This document shows, in pieces, positions 25,196 through 38,221 of a stretch of DNA of 64,000 nt; position 1 is the stretch's first letter; each line of letters starts with the position of its first letter. The notes under the pieces were generated by a model. That model was not told where the DNA came from. It made no database searches and saw nothing but the letters and a program-made list of their open reading frames with translations. The DNA is taken from the NCBI GenBank assembly GCA_037833965.1, contig AP031353.1, forward strand, positions 6,512,501 to 6,576,500, written 5' to 3'. The position numbers and the translations under genes are program-made. The stretch comes from Marchantia polymorpha subsp. ruderalis (lineage: Eukaryota; Streptophyta; Marchantiopsida; Marchantiales; Marchantiaceae).

Positions 25196-28100
25196 CTCGA
25201 AAGATTGCATGTCGACATTCTCGTTGTCCTTCATGAAATCAGGCAAATATACAGGATTCATTGATCTAACAATATCTTCCGCTTCCTGTCATGATGAGAA
25301 TTTTTACCGTGGTGAGTACATGCCAATTTTGTGTAATATTGCAAAAACGTGCATAAATAGAAAGTATGCTTCTGAACCTGATGTCCACTGAACGTTTCCA
25401 GTTTTATTCTTCTGCACACCAGTGTTTTCAAGGCTACCCTAATGGCTGCATAAACAGAGCAGAGCAAAGCAGAAATGAATAATAAGCAGAAACGTACAAA
25501 ACCACTCAATTTAGTCTTCGCGAGAAGAACTTCCGTAAGCTTGTCCAAAATGTGCCGGTTTTTTGCTAAAGCTTCCATAGCCATGTCCTCCGTCTCGTCT
25601 GCATACTGTAGTCGCAGAACACATCGACAACATATGGTAATAATCAAGCTCCGAGTAATTCTCCCGACATCTCCATGGAAAGATTGAACCAGTGTTTGCT
25701 CATTAGTGATCATATGTTCCCAGATTATACAGTCTCTTCTAAAATGAAGTTTTCATTAAAGCGTGTGAACTTCGCAGAGTATATGCTCCTACGAATCAGG
25801 TCATGACTTCTAGATGTAAAAGAGCTTCAAACATCCTTTTCTCTATATTAGGTCTCCAGGTGGTAGACCAACTCTAAGGTCCCTTCCATGCTAATCGTGA
25901 GTACGAGGTGATACTTGGTCCGGAGAGAGTGATCGCTAACTACCGCTCTTTTCGGCTAAACCGCAGAGGCTATAGCTCTTTCTAAGACTATAGCTACCCT
26001 TTGCCGAAAGAACTGAATACAATATCATAGGAATAAATAAATACAAGCGTGCACAATTCTCAAGAGATCTAGTTGTATCTTGTCCTGGTGTTCCGAACAC
26101 CTCTTCGCCTAAGGGATCGAAGGTCTTCCCCTCGTGTAAGCCTCTACATATCCCTAAGTATCAAGCGCTATACAAGCTAAAAGACCTGATTTTTTAACTT
26201 AGAGTTTGGAGCAAATACCTTTGTGACTTCACGCGTAAATAACTCCGAAAGTTCTACAGTCATATTCGCGATTTGAGAGCCGGGTTTGTCCCACTGCAGT
26301 ATACAAATGTACAAATTTTATGTCTGGTTTCACTAGTTAACAATATACGGAGGAACTCAAGACCCATATGAGGAAAACTACAGGTGAACGACAAGAGCAT
26401 TGAAACTTCAAAACGTAGAACCCAGCTTGTGTCTTTGGTAACAGATATGATGCACCAACTCAAAACTTCCTCTAAAACTTATGGCTACCCAGACGTAGCA
26501 ATAAACTTAATATAGATTACAGATTGTTGCAGAGGTGCAGTATTTACGACTGCACATACCTCGTTGGGCACTAGGTCAACTTCACCGGGAAGTTTAGGTG
26601 CATCGAGAGTGTCCTGCCATTTCATAGGCAGCAGTCCTAGTCGATTATTTGTATTGCTGATGGTCAACTCCCGGGCCATCTGCACAATTACAAAACAGTG
26701 CACAATATAGATCCCATTCATTGAACTTGATTCAAGGTTATGTTCTTGTTTGATCAAAAGAGTTATCTGAGACAAAGAACTTTATGACCCAAAATGCTCT
26801 CTCATCTCCTATTACATAGCTGCGTACACTATTGCTGCTATTTCAAACAAAAATATTACCGCCGATATTCTTGCAAGGTCATCTTGTCCACCATCGCTGA
26901 TATTTTCGCCGTAAACGAGGCGTTCTGCACATCGTCCACCATGGGCAACCACCATTTGCATCTTCACATATCCAACAGTTGTGTACCCCAGTTGAAGCAT
27001 CTCTTGTCTTGGGAAAAAGACAGAGAGGGCAGCTTGCTGCAGAAGGATGTTGACATAAGGGTTAAGAACAGAACAAAGCAAGTATCACATGCACGGCCGC
27101 TGAACACTACAAGATTATCTGGATATGCACGACACACAGAAGTCATGGTTCGATAGTATGAACATGAACCCAAACATCCATGGTGCAGAAGATTGACATG
27201 CAATCCAAAAAGAGTCAGCAGTTCCTTACCGCGCCTCCTGGAAGCAAATGACTAAAAGCATGCCAATCAAAACTCGGGAAGAGGTGCGCCAAAAGAACAT
27301 GGCCCGCTTCATGAACGGCCAGTAATTTCTTGCTATCCATCGGTATCTGCAAACATGATGCATAAAAGTAAAAAATGTAAAAGTACTGGCACATGACAAA
27401 CTAGCATAACACAGAATCGCTAACGTTAGTATATACTTGAAAGCTAGGAAGTATAATATTATTGATCCTTGTAAAATCCGAATCTTCACTAATCTAAACT
27501 CATCATGCCGACAAAGAGTGAAAATTTCGCCAGTATATTTTCGTGCTGCTTAAGGAAGCCTTACCTTCTCCTCAACTCGCTTTTGCTCATCGTCCATAAG
27601 GACAACACCCATGCCTTCAAAAAGCTGTTTATCGAGCACGTCGATCAAATCTTGCTGACAGATTTGTTCGTGACCTTTCCTGACCTGATAGTATAGAGCT
27701 TTATATTAGTTAGATTCAACACTGATCAACAGTCTTACTGAAGAATGCTACAGATGCGGTCGAGATCTTACTGCCATGATTCCTGCTTCGTTGATCAGAT
27801 TCCTGATATCCGCGCCTGAATAGCCGATAGTTCGAAAGACAAGCTGCATCACACATTATACGAGAAGGGAATTTGTTGAGGTGATGTACTGTCTTGGAGA
27901 AAAAATTCTGTGGGAAAACAATTACAACTTTTCCTCCAAAAGAACCTATCAGCAATATTACTATCACACCTACAGCATAGTACCAATACACAACGGAGAT
28001 TAATCTGCTGAGTGAAAACTCTAAACTTCCAATCCTATCTTCTCTTATCTTCAATACCCTGAGGTACCCTGAGGTAACAACAAATTGGTCCGCTTCCACT

Positions 28101-31100
28101 AGTTACATTATCCTTATGTCAAAAGCTAGCTTGTTAAATTCGAGTAGAATGCTTTGTATATTTTTCTGCATGATCCGCTATTTACACATCCGAGTGAAAA
28201 GGAACCACTTTATTTGACAAACGCTGGAAATCATTGGACAGGCAAGTACCTTGGGAAAGTCAACGTCTTCCGCTAAACGCTTGCCTTGACTGTGAACACC
28301 AAAAATGGCAATACGTTCCTCTTCTCCAGGAAGACCAATGTGAATTTCACGGTCGATTCGCCCTGGCCGCATAAACTGCTCATCTAACTCGTCTGGCCGA
28401 TTTGTTGCACATATCAATATAACTGCTTGGCGAAGCGAATACCGATCCACATCAGTATCCTCGGGTCTGCAACGACCATAAAAGGACGAGAAGGTTAAAA
28501 ACTAAAAGACATAGACATTTAAACTAATTCCGAAGACAAATCTGGGACGACAACTCGATGCATTCACAATGATTCTACCGTCAAGGTCACTTAGCAGCTT
28601 GATATTAGCTGAATTTCCAAAGCAGAATGTAGTTGGACTTAAAAAACGTACTCGCCATCCAGCTCTGCTAGAAGCTGCTCGAACGTAGCACGGCGCTCCG
28701 CGTCATCATTCACGTTCTTCCCAGCCAGGGCATCAATCTCATCTATAAAGATGAAAGCTGGTGCCTGTGATTGCAAAGAGATACACAACATTTTAAACCA
28801 GCAGAGAGTACAGCAGCATCATTCTTCCTTGCACGTGTGTAAGTTGATACAAAATCCTGAAAAAACACGAAGATGAGGGTGGCATGGTTCTTACATTTGC
28901 TCTTGCTGTGAAGAAAATATCAAAAATCTTATCCGAACCGTTGCCCGTGCTTGACTCGACAAACTCTGCACCAGAAGCGAACACAAAAGGTAGCCCACTT
29001 TCCCTGGCAATTGCCCGGGCAAGAAGAGTTTTGCCAGTTCCGGGAGGTCCACTTATCAATATTCCCTGATAACAGAAACTGATAGTTAGTTTGAGAGGTA
29101 AGAAGAGGCTAGCCATATCAGTCGGAACAAGAGAGGTGATGCAGCTTCCCATAAGATTAATCCACTACGGAGTTAATACAGCCTAATGCTCAGAATATGA
29201 ACTCGACTGTTCACAGAATAAATATCAACTCATGGCTCAAACCCCCACATCTAAATTGAGAGGCCAAACTATCTCTTACAGCACTCACTTGAACTGATGA
29301 AAGTGATTGCACAGACAGCAGTTTTGTAAAAAACTTACCCTCGGAAGCTTGACCCGCTTATCAAAGTACTTCAATGGATTACGCATGTAAATCATTATCT
29401 CGTCAATAACTTGCCAGATATCTCCTCCAACAATAACGTCCTTGTACTGTGACTTGGCTTTGTCTGCTGCATCCTCCGGCTTTAGCATAAAACGAGCAGT
29501 ATCAGATAGTGAATTATAATATGCGTACAGTTCTTGCTTCATCAGCCGAAAATGCAAAAAACGATATAGCATGATACTTATCGCTTCATATTGCACAGAT
29601 TTCCTTCTCGAGTATATGTGAAGTATATAAGAACATCGAGAGCTTGTATACTCACTAGAATTAGGTGATCTCGATTCATTTTCAAAAGATCATAGATCTT
29701 TTCACTCGCTTTCTCGCGAGCTCGATATTGGAAAGCTCGAATGTACAAAATGATTATTATGCTTGGCGCCAAGGACAGCAAAACACGACCATAGTATGAA
29801 AGATTGCTCTTATGAAGGACGTCAGTTTCCACACCACACTTTTTTAGCACTTCGTACAAGTAAGGATCAACAGGAATATCAACCTGCAAAATAAAGTTCG
29901 AAAAAAATTAGTGCCAGAAATGATCGCACTGATGAAATACTTATGCGAAAGGTGTAATCTTGACGAGGCATGTCACCCTTTATGAAAATCTCAACCCTGA
30001 TCAGCAAACAAAGAGGAATCTAAGGGTAGTCTCTTTTGGAATTCAAAATCAACGGTATTTAGCGACTCTCTATACGTGATGAAAGCATCATCAGATTTGG
30101 TTTCTTCCGAAAAAACAACGCACCACAAACTCTGAAGGAAACCCGTCCTTCATTGTGATGTACAGCTTCTTCATGTCCTCGGTATAAACTGCTGACTCCA
30201 CCTATTCGTAGCAGCAGTAGAAGCATGTGAGTTCACTTGAAGACAAGACCACATTCTTAACTTTAGCTTATGATGGCCATCCAGCCGAGGAAAGTTCCAA
30301 CTGCATTTTAGTATTGAGTTCCATGTCACCCCGAAAGGTTGAAAGGAGGACAACTCATGACGAAATCACCTCAAAATTTTCCACTTTGGCCATAAAGTAC
30401 GTGTAAGGGAGCTTCGGCCTGTACTTCCACCAAGTCCTTGCAACCCAGAAAGCTCTTTTAGACCCTTCCACGTTCTTGTCTTCCGCGAGGGACCTCTCAA
30501 TACTCGCTTCAAGCTCGGGCCAGCTTAGATCGATTGCATACTTGCTGGTAAAAATGTCCAAAGTTTCCTTCATACTGGCGTTTTCAAGGATTCGATCCCA
30601 TTCAACAAGTCGTTCCTTCCAAGACGTCTTGGGAACATCCTCGTTAACTTCGTCTCCCTGAATAGCAGTTTCTCCTTCACTTTTAACTGCAAGAACAGAA
30701 GTACGTTGCCACAATAAAAACCACAGGAGGAAAATCTTTGAACTGTTAACTCGGCAATGCCAACACTATTTCCATCATCATACTCTTGATGCAGGAGGTG
30801 TCACAAAGACACGAAACTCACCACTTGACATTTCGATCTTCTCAGACGCTTGTTTAGCTTGTCTTGCGGCGATAACTTCCGCCCGCATCCTATCCGCCTC
30901 TTCTGGGCTGTTCGCAAGATCATCCACTAAGTCCAAAAAGTCTACCTCTGCCCGAGTTACTACAGCGTCCCCGTCAACTATCTTCTTGACCCTTTTGTCT
31001 CTCTTCGCATCAGCAATATCTCTCTTCAAGTTTTCTTTCTCTTCTGAAGAGAGTTCAAGCGAGCTATCGATCAGATTTTCAAAACTGTTGTCAAGATCCC

Positions 31101-32182
31101 CTTCGTCCTCAGATTCTTCAGGGTTCTCTCCTGGGTAGTCAAAATCATGTGTATATTCTCCATCTGGTCCAAGCTTATACTTCCTCACTCTGTAGCCTTC
31201 TGGCTTCTCTGTTCTCCAAATTCCCTTTTTCATCCTACAAATGCGTTCACGATATTTTCTTATGAGTCCATACTCCATGCGTTGATCAGCAACTGAAAGA
31301 AAGGCAAACTACCAAGCAAGATAAATGCAATATTCTGACTGAGTATTGTAGTGACGAGCTTAAACTTACACCAAATATTATCGAACATCAGCCAAATATA
31401 AATTCAAACAAAAACACGTAATGGAACTCTGTGAAAATGCTACATTGTCTCTCATAAGTGGAATCCTTGACCATGACGACAACCAAATTGAGTCCAACAG
31501 ACTTTCTTTAAGCAACTAAAACAGCAGAATGGAGTAATCCGCACCTGCGGATATTCCGTGGAGTTGGCTCCGGAATTATACTCTCCAGATATTTGTCTGT
31601 CAGATTCAGCATTTTCTGCTTGCCCAGTGTTCGTGAGTACACGGCCATGTATGCTCCTCTCAAAAATGCTCCCACAATAAGGGCATAAATGAGCGCGGCG
31701 GCTGCCTTTTGCCCATTCCATTCTACTTTACCACTAACTAATTCCGCTTGAAAATTCTTCAACTCGGTCCAAAAATCACGACTGAACTGTGCAACGGACG
31801 ATGTAATCTCCTTCCACTTCCCTCCCTCCGTCTTTCCTCCCCCAATGTCCGCACCATTCACAGCTTCGTTCCCACCCTCTTGCGCATTTTGACTCTCATC
31901 CGGCTCCTCGGAAGAGCGTCCGCCCAACGCCCTAGCTCGAAATGCCCAAAGTCTCGCAGAACCCAAAGACTTATCTTTACACGACAGTCGACCGCAATTC
32001 CTCGAATTTCTAAGCCTACTCTTCGTCCAAAAGCCTCCGCCAAGCTTCTCTAAGCACCGAAATCTGAGATTGAGCGATACTGCACTAGACTGCGAGCAAA
32101 TTCGAGACAGTCCCTGTGCACTGCACCCAAAATTCTTGCATTCAGCTCTCGCGGCCCCGAGCAGGGCCCCTTCGAGAGCCAT
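25196..32182 (-). CDS. FTSHI4: FtsH-like AAA+ protein, FTSHI4-type, plastid-targeted (C-terminal end unresolved)
   Basis: Seventeen exons join in frame: 32182-31545, 31234-30822, 30686-30370, 30201-30124, 29883-29656, 29536-29339, 29065-28895, 28764-28652, 28466-28250, 27843-27772, 27684-27565, 27346-27230, 27036-26860, 26679-26560, 26293-26219, 25605-25498 and 25285-25196. They encode 1084 residues without the stop. A Ser/Arg-rich N-terminus suggests a transit peptide. Membrane segments lie near residues 159-182 and 515-533. The AAA+ module has Walker A GPPGTGKT (630-637), Walker B IFIDEID and the second region of homology ATNRPDELDEQFMRPGRID. The protease domain has HEAGH at 867-871 and Asp947. 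In Arabidopsis, FtsHi proteins join Ycf2 in an inner-envelope import motor; a role here follows from homology. The exon 6 acceptor (GATGAAG|CAAG) is unusual. FTSHI5 is the alternative paralogue, but length and motifs favour FTSHI4. Confidence 0.88.
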
Positions 32183-35100
32183 CGCAGAGCAATCCGCGTC
32201 TGCGTCTGCCTGTCCCTGCAGGAATCAAAATTCGGCTCTGCGTCGGACGAGCAAGCTATGGCACGAGGTCACGTTTCTACCCATCGGTCCTTCGTTTCGG
32301 ATAAACAAGTTTACTGCTTCGATGTCGTGTTGCCGCTTCCAGACCTTTGGTCTCTTCTAAAATCTCGAAGTGGCAACGAGCCCCCATTATCCATCCGGAG
32401 GAAGAGAACATCATCTACGGCGTATAGTACGAACTGTATATGGACCCCAATGACGAGTTCGTGATGCTCTACTGTACCCTGTGAATTTCTGAAACCACCG
32501 CTCCAACCACGCTGGATACTGCAGAAGCAGCTACCACAGTCGGGCATGAATTGTACTTACTACACGCACAAGACGGGACTGTACTGTATCCGGTGAGAGA
32601 TCTACGGTTGCTTTCTGCAACAGGAGTGTTTCGAACCACGACTATGTCTCCGACGCTTGGTCCCCTTCACGGTTGAGAACTGAACTACGTATCTGAGCAG
32701 ATGCAACGACTCGAGCACAGCATTCGTTCTTCACTAAGTTTCGAACTGTAAAACCCAAAACCCTGGTTTCCGTTTTGAAAGGTCACGACTTACTGGAGAG
32801 TTATTTTGCTGGAGGACAGTGGAATCGAGTAAAATCACTGAGCGACAAATTCTCAGAGGTTTATGACTGGCATCTGCTAATGCCTCCAAATTCTCGAAGG
32901 GCAAAGGGCATTCTCCCGCACACTCTTGTCTCACTTTTCACATTCTCATCGCTCCATGGTCTCCTGCGGTTTTCCGGAATCATCAACGGCCCAAAGGCTC
33001 CGGACTCCGAAACCCTTTGAGGATCCTGGACTTTCTCCCGGAGAGAGATCTTTGTGTAGATTGTGTGGGTCATCCTTACTACTGTACTCAGCTCAAAGCA
33101 CAGATAAGACAAGTACATATAAAAGGTTTAAAATCAAAGTAATGAGCTCTCGAGGAAGGCAGAAATGATCAGGAATACTTTTCTGCGTTTTCGGTCGAGA
33201 TGGTAAACTTTCATTTTTTTAATCATATTACGTGAGTAATAGATTTTTTCAGATGAGAGCTTGAAATGAAATTTAAACTTCAAAAGTAGATACAAGAAAT
33301 CACAAACTATTACTGAACAAGAACATATCAAATTCTTCTCAAATGCGTCAACTTCTCTGTAGCTACTTGCATCCTTGAATATCTATATATTTGGTGACAT
33401 TACTTTACATCTTTCAATATTAAGCGTTTATTTGAATATACAAGAACATCAGATGAAAATTCAAACAATGAATCCTATTTTCTAATATTGAAACATGAGA
33501 ATATTCTAAATAAAGTAAATTATTCAACAAAAGAAATCTTCAAATGATGTACTCTATCACAATAAATATAGAAAAAAATTATACAAAAACTAAAATGATT
33601 ATTTTTGAATCTTCAACACACATATCATCTGAATTTTAATATAAAAATTAAACATAATTTTAACTTAAAATATATATTCAATTTTACTATCCAAACAATG
33701 CTTTTGAGAACCAATCACTATATGAATCAATAAAATTAGAAGTGATTTTGATATTTAAAACTATGTGTATAAATTATAATCATACTTGAATCAAAAAAAT
33801 ATGTTTAAAATTTTTATAGTGAGTTTTAATTTCAATACATAAAACCTCCCATGTAAAAATTTTTGCAGCATCATATATTTATATATAATATGTATAAATG
33901 TGCTTAAAATTTTCAAAATTAAATCTCTTTAATATTCTATTTATCAATAGTTAAATTTTCATGCATGCACACATTCAATATAAAATTGAGATATGAATAA
34001 AAAATGTATATATTAACTAAAATTTTGATGAAAATAATAATTGATGAAATAAAATTTTGAATTTTTTTTAATACTTTGTGATAATGATTGCTATATGAGA
34101 ATGATGATATAGGTTTCTTTTAACTCAAGTTAGATTTTTCATTGATAGATTTTATTTAATCCATGGATGCAGTTTCGAATAAGTCAATCATATAACGTTT
34201 TTGTTAATTTTTTTTGAATAAGTTGTACAGTATAACCTTTCTTGAATAACAATCGATATCAAGCCTAGATATATCAGTGTGATTGTTTTGAGTATAGACT
34301 GTCAAAGGTAATCTTTTATGAAGCATATATGTGATTTTGTCAAACAAGGAATATAATTGTTAGTACTCTCCGTCAAGATTCGTCATTTGTACTACTGATG
34401 AAAGGAAAGTCGCGACCACAACCGACAAACATCAATGCAATATGCGCGCTGCTCATTTATTTCAAAAGAGAGGAATATTGATGATTGTTTTTCCCTCAAT
34501 AACTATTTTGACAAGAAAGAGCAACTTACGAATGCAAGTGGGAGTTGATGTTTTGAAGCTGAAAGATTCAATATAGTGAATTGGTGATGTGTCTAATTTT
34601 TTATACAGTTTGGTAGAACGTCTTGAATCTTAGACTTTATGCAGCATTCTAGAGTCAAAAATCTGCAACATGATGCTCAACCTACTCAAAAATAAGAGTC
34701 TCAACAGACCTACAAATGTTGTATTTGAGGAGATGAAGTTTTTCAAAAGCACTGGTGATACATTATAACATTTTAATCTCAAGTCAGATCTCTTGTAGAC
34801 TTTTTACATGTATTTTTTCCTAAAGAATTATTGCTTAATCCAAGTTCTTGATAGGAAATCTCTTAGCTTTGGGCAAATCTTGTTTGGTTAAACTATTCAA
34901 TTTTGTTTCAAAGAAAACTCATTGGTTATAATAAGAAAGATCACAAGAATGTGATTTATGAATGGCTACAATATCTTTACAAGTAAAGGAAACCATAGGC
35001 ATTCAAATGCAAGGTCTGACGAGTAATAAACCCAAGGATTATCACCAAGAGTGTTTGATCTATGTTTACATATGAAACATACTAATAATGAAACATTTAG

Positions 35101-38100
35101 CCCCTTACAATCGAATGTAACCTATTTTGACTGAATGTGATTAACACGTGTATTTTAGTTCGCAATCATCTCAGTGTCACTTCAATTCAGTTTCAGTTTG
35201 AGATCTCCGATTCATGTTGATATCACATGGATGGTTTACGGTTGAAACTCATAGTAATTTGCGCATCCGTTCACATCGATCAATGCCTGTTATTGGATAT
35301 TGAACAATATTGCTACAAGTGTTTAACCGATTGAAATATCTCACACTTGAAACATCGTCATCACAACAAGATCCAGGTTAAAAGGTTCGCACATCCAGTA
35401 ATAAGGGAGATAAGTATCAGTAAACCTCTCGGGTGCATTGAAATACCAGATTCCGCCTGCATTTTCTTCAACGATTTATTTACATGAGCAGTGAAGTACA
35501 TCCATCACATGGGTGGATAATGTTATATAAGGTCGTGCACAAAAATCCGGTACGAATCATTCTCAGCATTAAAAAATGGGGATTTGTAGACAGATTCGAC
35601 ACATGTAACATGATAAAAGCTAAGCGACTGCCTCACGCAATATTAATATTCATAGACGGTGCCCTCACTGTAAACTGTTGGAAATTACCATCAGTCCTCA
35701 ACCCATGATCAAATTTGGTAGGTGGGTAACATTGAGGAGAGAGAAGTACTGCTGTCGAACAAGCTTATAAAATGTACAGCGTTCGAGCATTTCCATTTTC
35801 TGCAAGCTTTCATCTCAACAAGATTTTGTGATTGATGTGCGAAGAAAGAGCTTCTGGGCATGACTCCGAGCTTGATCCTTTACTTACTACCCATCTGGAA
35901 TGTTTGACCACTGTGTAGTGGGATATCACATCATGCAGTTGCAAGAATCAAGCATGTTGGGCTCACCTCCATTGATTGGCATGCACCAGCAAACGAGGGC
36001 AGTTTTGATGAGCGAAAGTGATGTGCCCAGTGGGCTCTCACACACAAACGTCATAAACAGAAGAGCCCATTGGCCTTGAGCTCCGAAAGGGCCATGGAGC
36101 TGGTGTGCTTCATGTGACGAACAATAGTGTAGATCTAGCCGTTCAGTGGAGTACGGGCTCGTTCAGTCTAGACCTCGGCCGGGTGCTTGTCCTGGCCTAA
36201 ACCTCCTCCTCTGGTTTCTTCCCGTCGACCGGTGAGCGATGACCGATGACCGGGTGCGAGAGAAACCGGCACCCTGGGTTGCTCAAGGAGACAATGGAAT
36301 GGAGCAAAATTCTCAGTGAAATAGGAATGGAGCAGAATTTTCAATGAATTGGGAATGGAGCAGAATCTGCGCTCTTCGCTCGTTGCGTCCGTGAGGCATA
36401 ATGAGGTGATGATGTGCCCACGCTAGAAATCAATTCCTCCGTTGCAGAGCTAGCGATACCTGCCAACAAGTCGCAATTACAACAGCTTGAAGAGTGCTTG
36501 TACTCCGAGTGTCACCGGAGCACCTAACCGCAAGGTGGCGCTGACCGGACTTCAGAGTCCAGGCACGGTGAGAAGAACAGCGCCATGGGTCTGAGTAGAG
36601 ACTCTGGGATTAGAATAAGCAAAAAGCATTTGATCGCACGTTGCCCGGGAAGGTATTTTTCTCGGCGATCACATGTTACATGTTGGGTCCGCGCAATCAA
36701 TTTGGTCACAGGGTCGATGATATGCTTGACGGCGAAAAGCTCGGAGAGAAGAGGAATAAATCCAGTGCTCTGTCCATAAGCAAAAGCCTTGCTGACATTG
36801 TTTTCCAATAAATCGGTCGAGCCGGTTCAGCCGAAGCGTCTGCCAGAACCTGCTTGAGCCAGCTGGGTCGCCCACAGTGGGCCTCCTCCGAATCTTTGAA
36901 AACCACCACGCCGATGGCAAGCCTCGTGGAATCATTTGCGCATATTCCGACCTTGGAGCAAGTGAAGACAGAATCGTTTGAACCCGCGAGATGTGCCCTC
37001 GTTGAATTTGAATGTGCTGTGCTGTACGGGGCCGACGGCCAAGCATAGCGACGACGCATCCATCCATCAGGGTGAGATTTGTTCCCTCTGGAGCGCCTCA
37101 GCTGAAAGAGTCTGAGGCAAAGCGCCTCATCGCCAGATGCCTTTAAGGCACTGTGGCTGTTCCTCTGGGCTCACATTCATGTCCGATATTTGCAAGCGCC
37201 ATGTATGTATGTATGTCGGTTACTGGGCAGGAGGAGCAGATGGAGGAAGACGGGCATGTGGCACGACCCTTTTATGCGACTACCAGATGTAAAGGCCGGA
37301 GGTTTATTCCCGTGGGGAAATTGTGTTTCTGTGAAATTACAGAGCAATTGAAGCTCTGTAATTTCAATTGAAGAGCGCTGGAAGAGAGAGAGATTGAGAT
37401 ATTGATTGAGTGACTGAGATCAGCAGCATCCCCACAGTGAGCTTCGCATAGACAGCGAATTCGGTGGGCCAGAGTGGGGTCATAATGTGCGAATCTGCCG
37501 TTTTTCTTCTAGCAAATGAGGCCAAATAAAATATTGGCCTCGCGAACGAATGATGGCAATTGTTGCCTATTTCTATAACGAGTCCTACTGCTTGGAAATT
37601 GTCCACTTTGTCGCGGCGATCCGTAAGATTCCCTCACTCGCTTACTCCTTTCAAATGAAGCCGGCCGTGCTACCACCCACGAAAACTTGGGTCTAATCAT
37701 CGCCCTGCTCGCACTCATGTGTGAGTGGTTTCCAAAGAGGCACTTTGTGTGCGTCTACAATGCTGGAATCAGGAAAGGTTGTTTTTATGGCTGCCGAGGT
37801 TAGTTTGGTTCCCTCCAGGCAAGCCGGCATGATGATGATGTTTTCCCTTTCAGGCGAGCAAGCGACATGTCGCCTTCCGACTTCATCTGGGGACCACAGC
37901 GCCTGAAACCCTCACTGTTAAAAATTCACCAACGAAACGCCTCATATTTCCTGGTGAGCATTTAGGACGCGATTTGCGTCCTGTGTCTGAAAGTTCTCTG
38001 GCGCTGGCTCTGGCTCTGGCTCTGGCTCTCGCTGCAAGGTCGCAGAGCTCTGACGAGCGGACGATCGTCTTCTGCATATGTGCGCATGAGGAATTTGCGT

Positions 38101-38221
38101 CTGGCTCGAGTCTGACGAGCAGATGAAGGACATGTGATCGGGTTCTCTGCAAACGCTAGAAGGCTAACGCCATAAAGCTGTGATCGAAGCTCGGAGCGCG
38201 CACTCTCGTCTCGTCCCGACG
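32183..38221. other. Intergenic DNA between FtsHi and F-box genes
   Basis: 32183-33120 is the balanced-GC upstream flank and probable promoter and leader of the FtsHi gene. 33.2-35.4 kb is very AT-rich with nothing recognisable. 36.0-38.2 kb is GC-richer and contains the 28-bp repeats at 36296-36366 and a GGCTCT array near 38000-38030, close to the F-box gene. Open frames at 36.5-37.1 kb on the minus strand show no family. Confidence 0.5.
36296..36366. repeat. 28-bp tandem repeat, about 2.5 copies
   Basis: Units starting GGAATGGAGCA(A/G)AAT begin at 36296, 36324 and 36352, with a spacing of exactly 28 bp and a few substitutions. Confidence 0.8.

Noticed and set aside
38180-38221. An upstream extension of the F-box protein by 14 residues
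   Set aside because: The extension opens with GTG. The first ATG is at 38222, and the F-box begins well after it.
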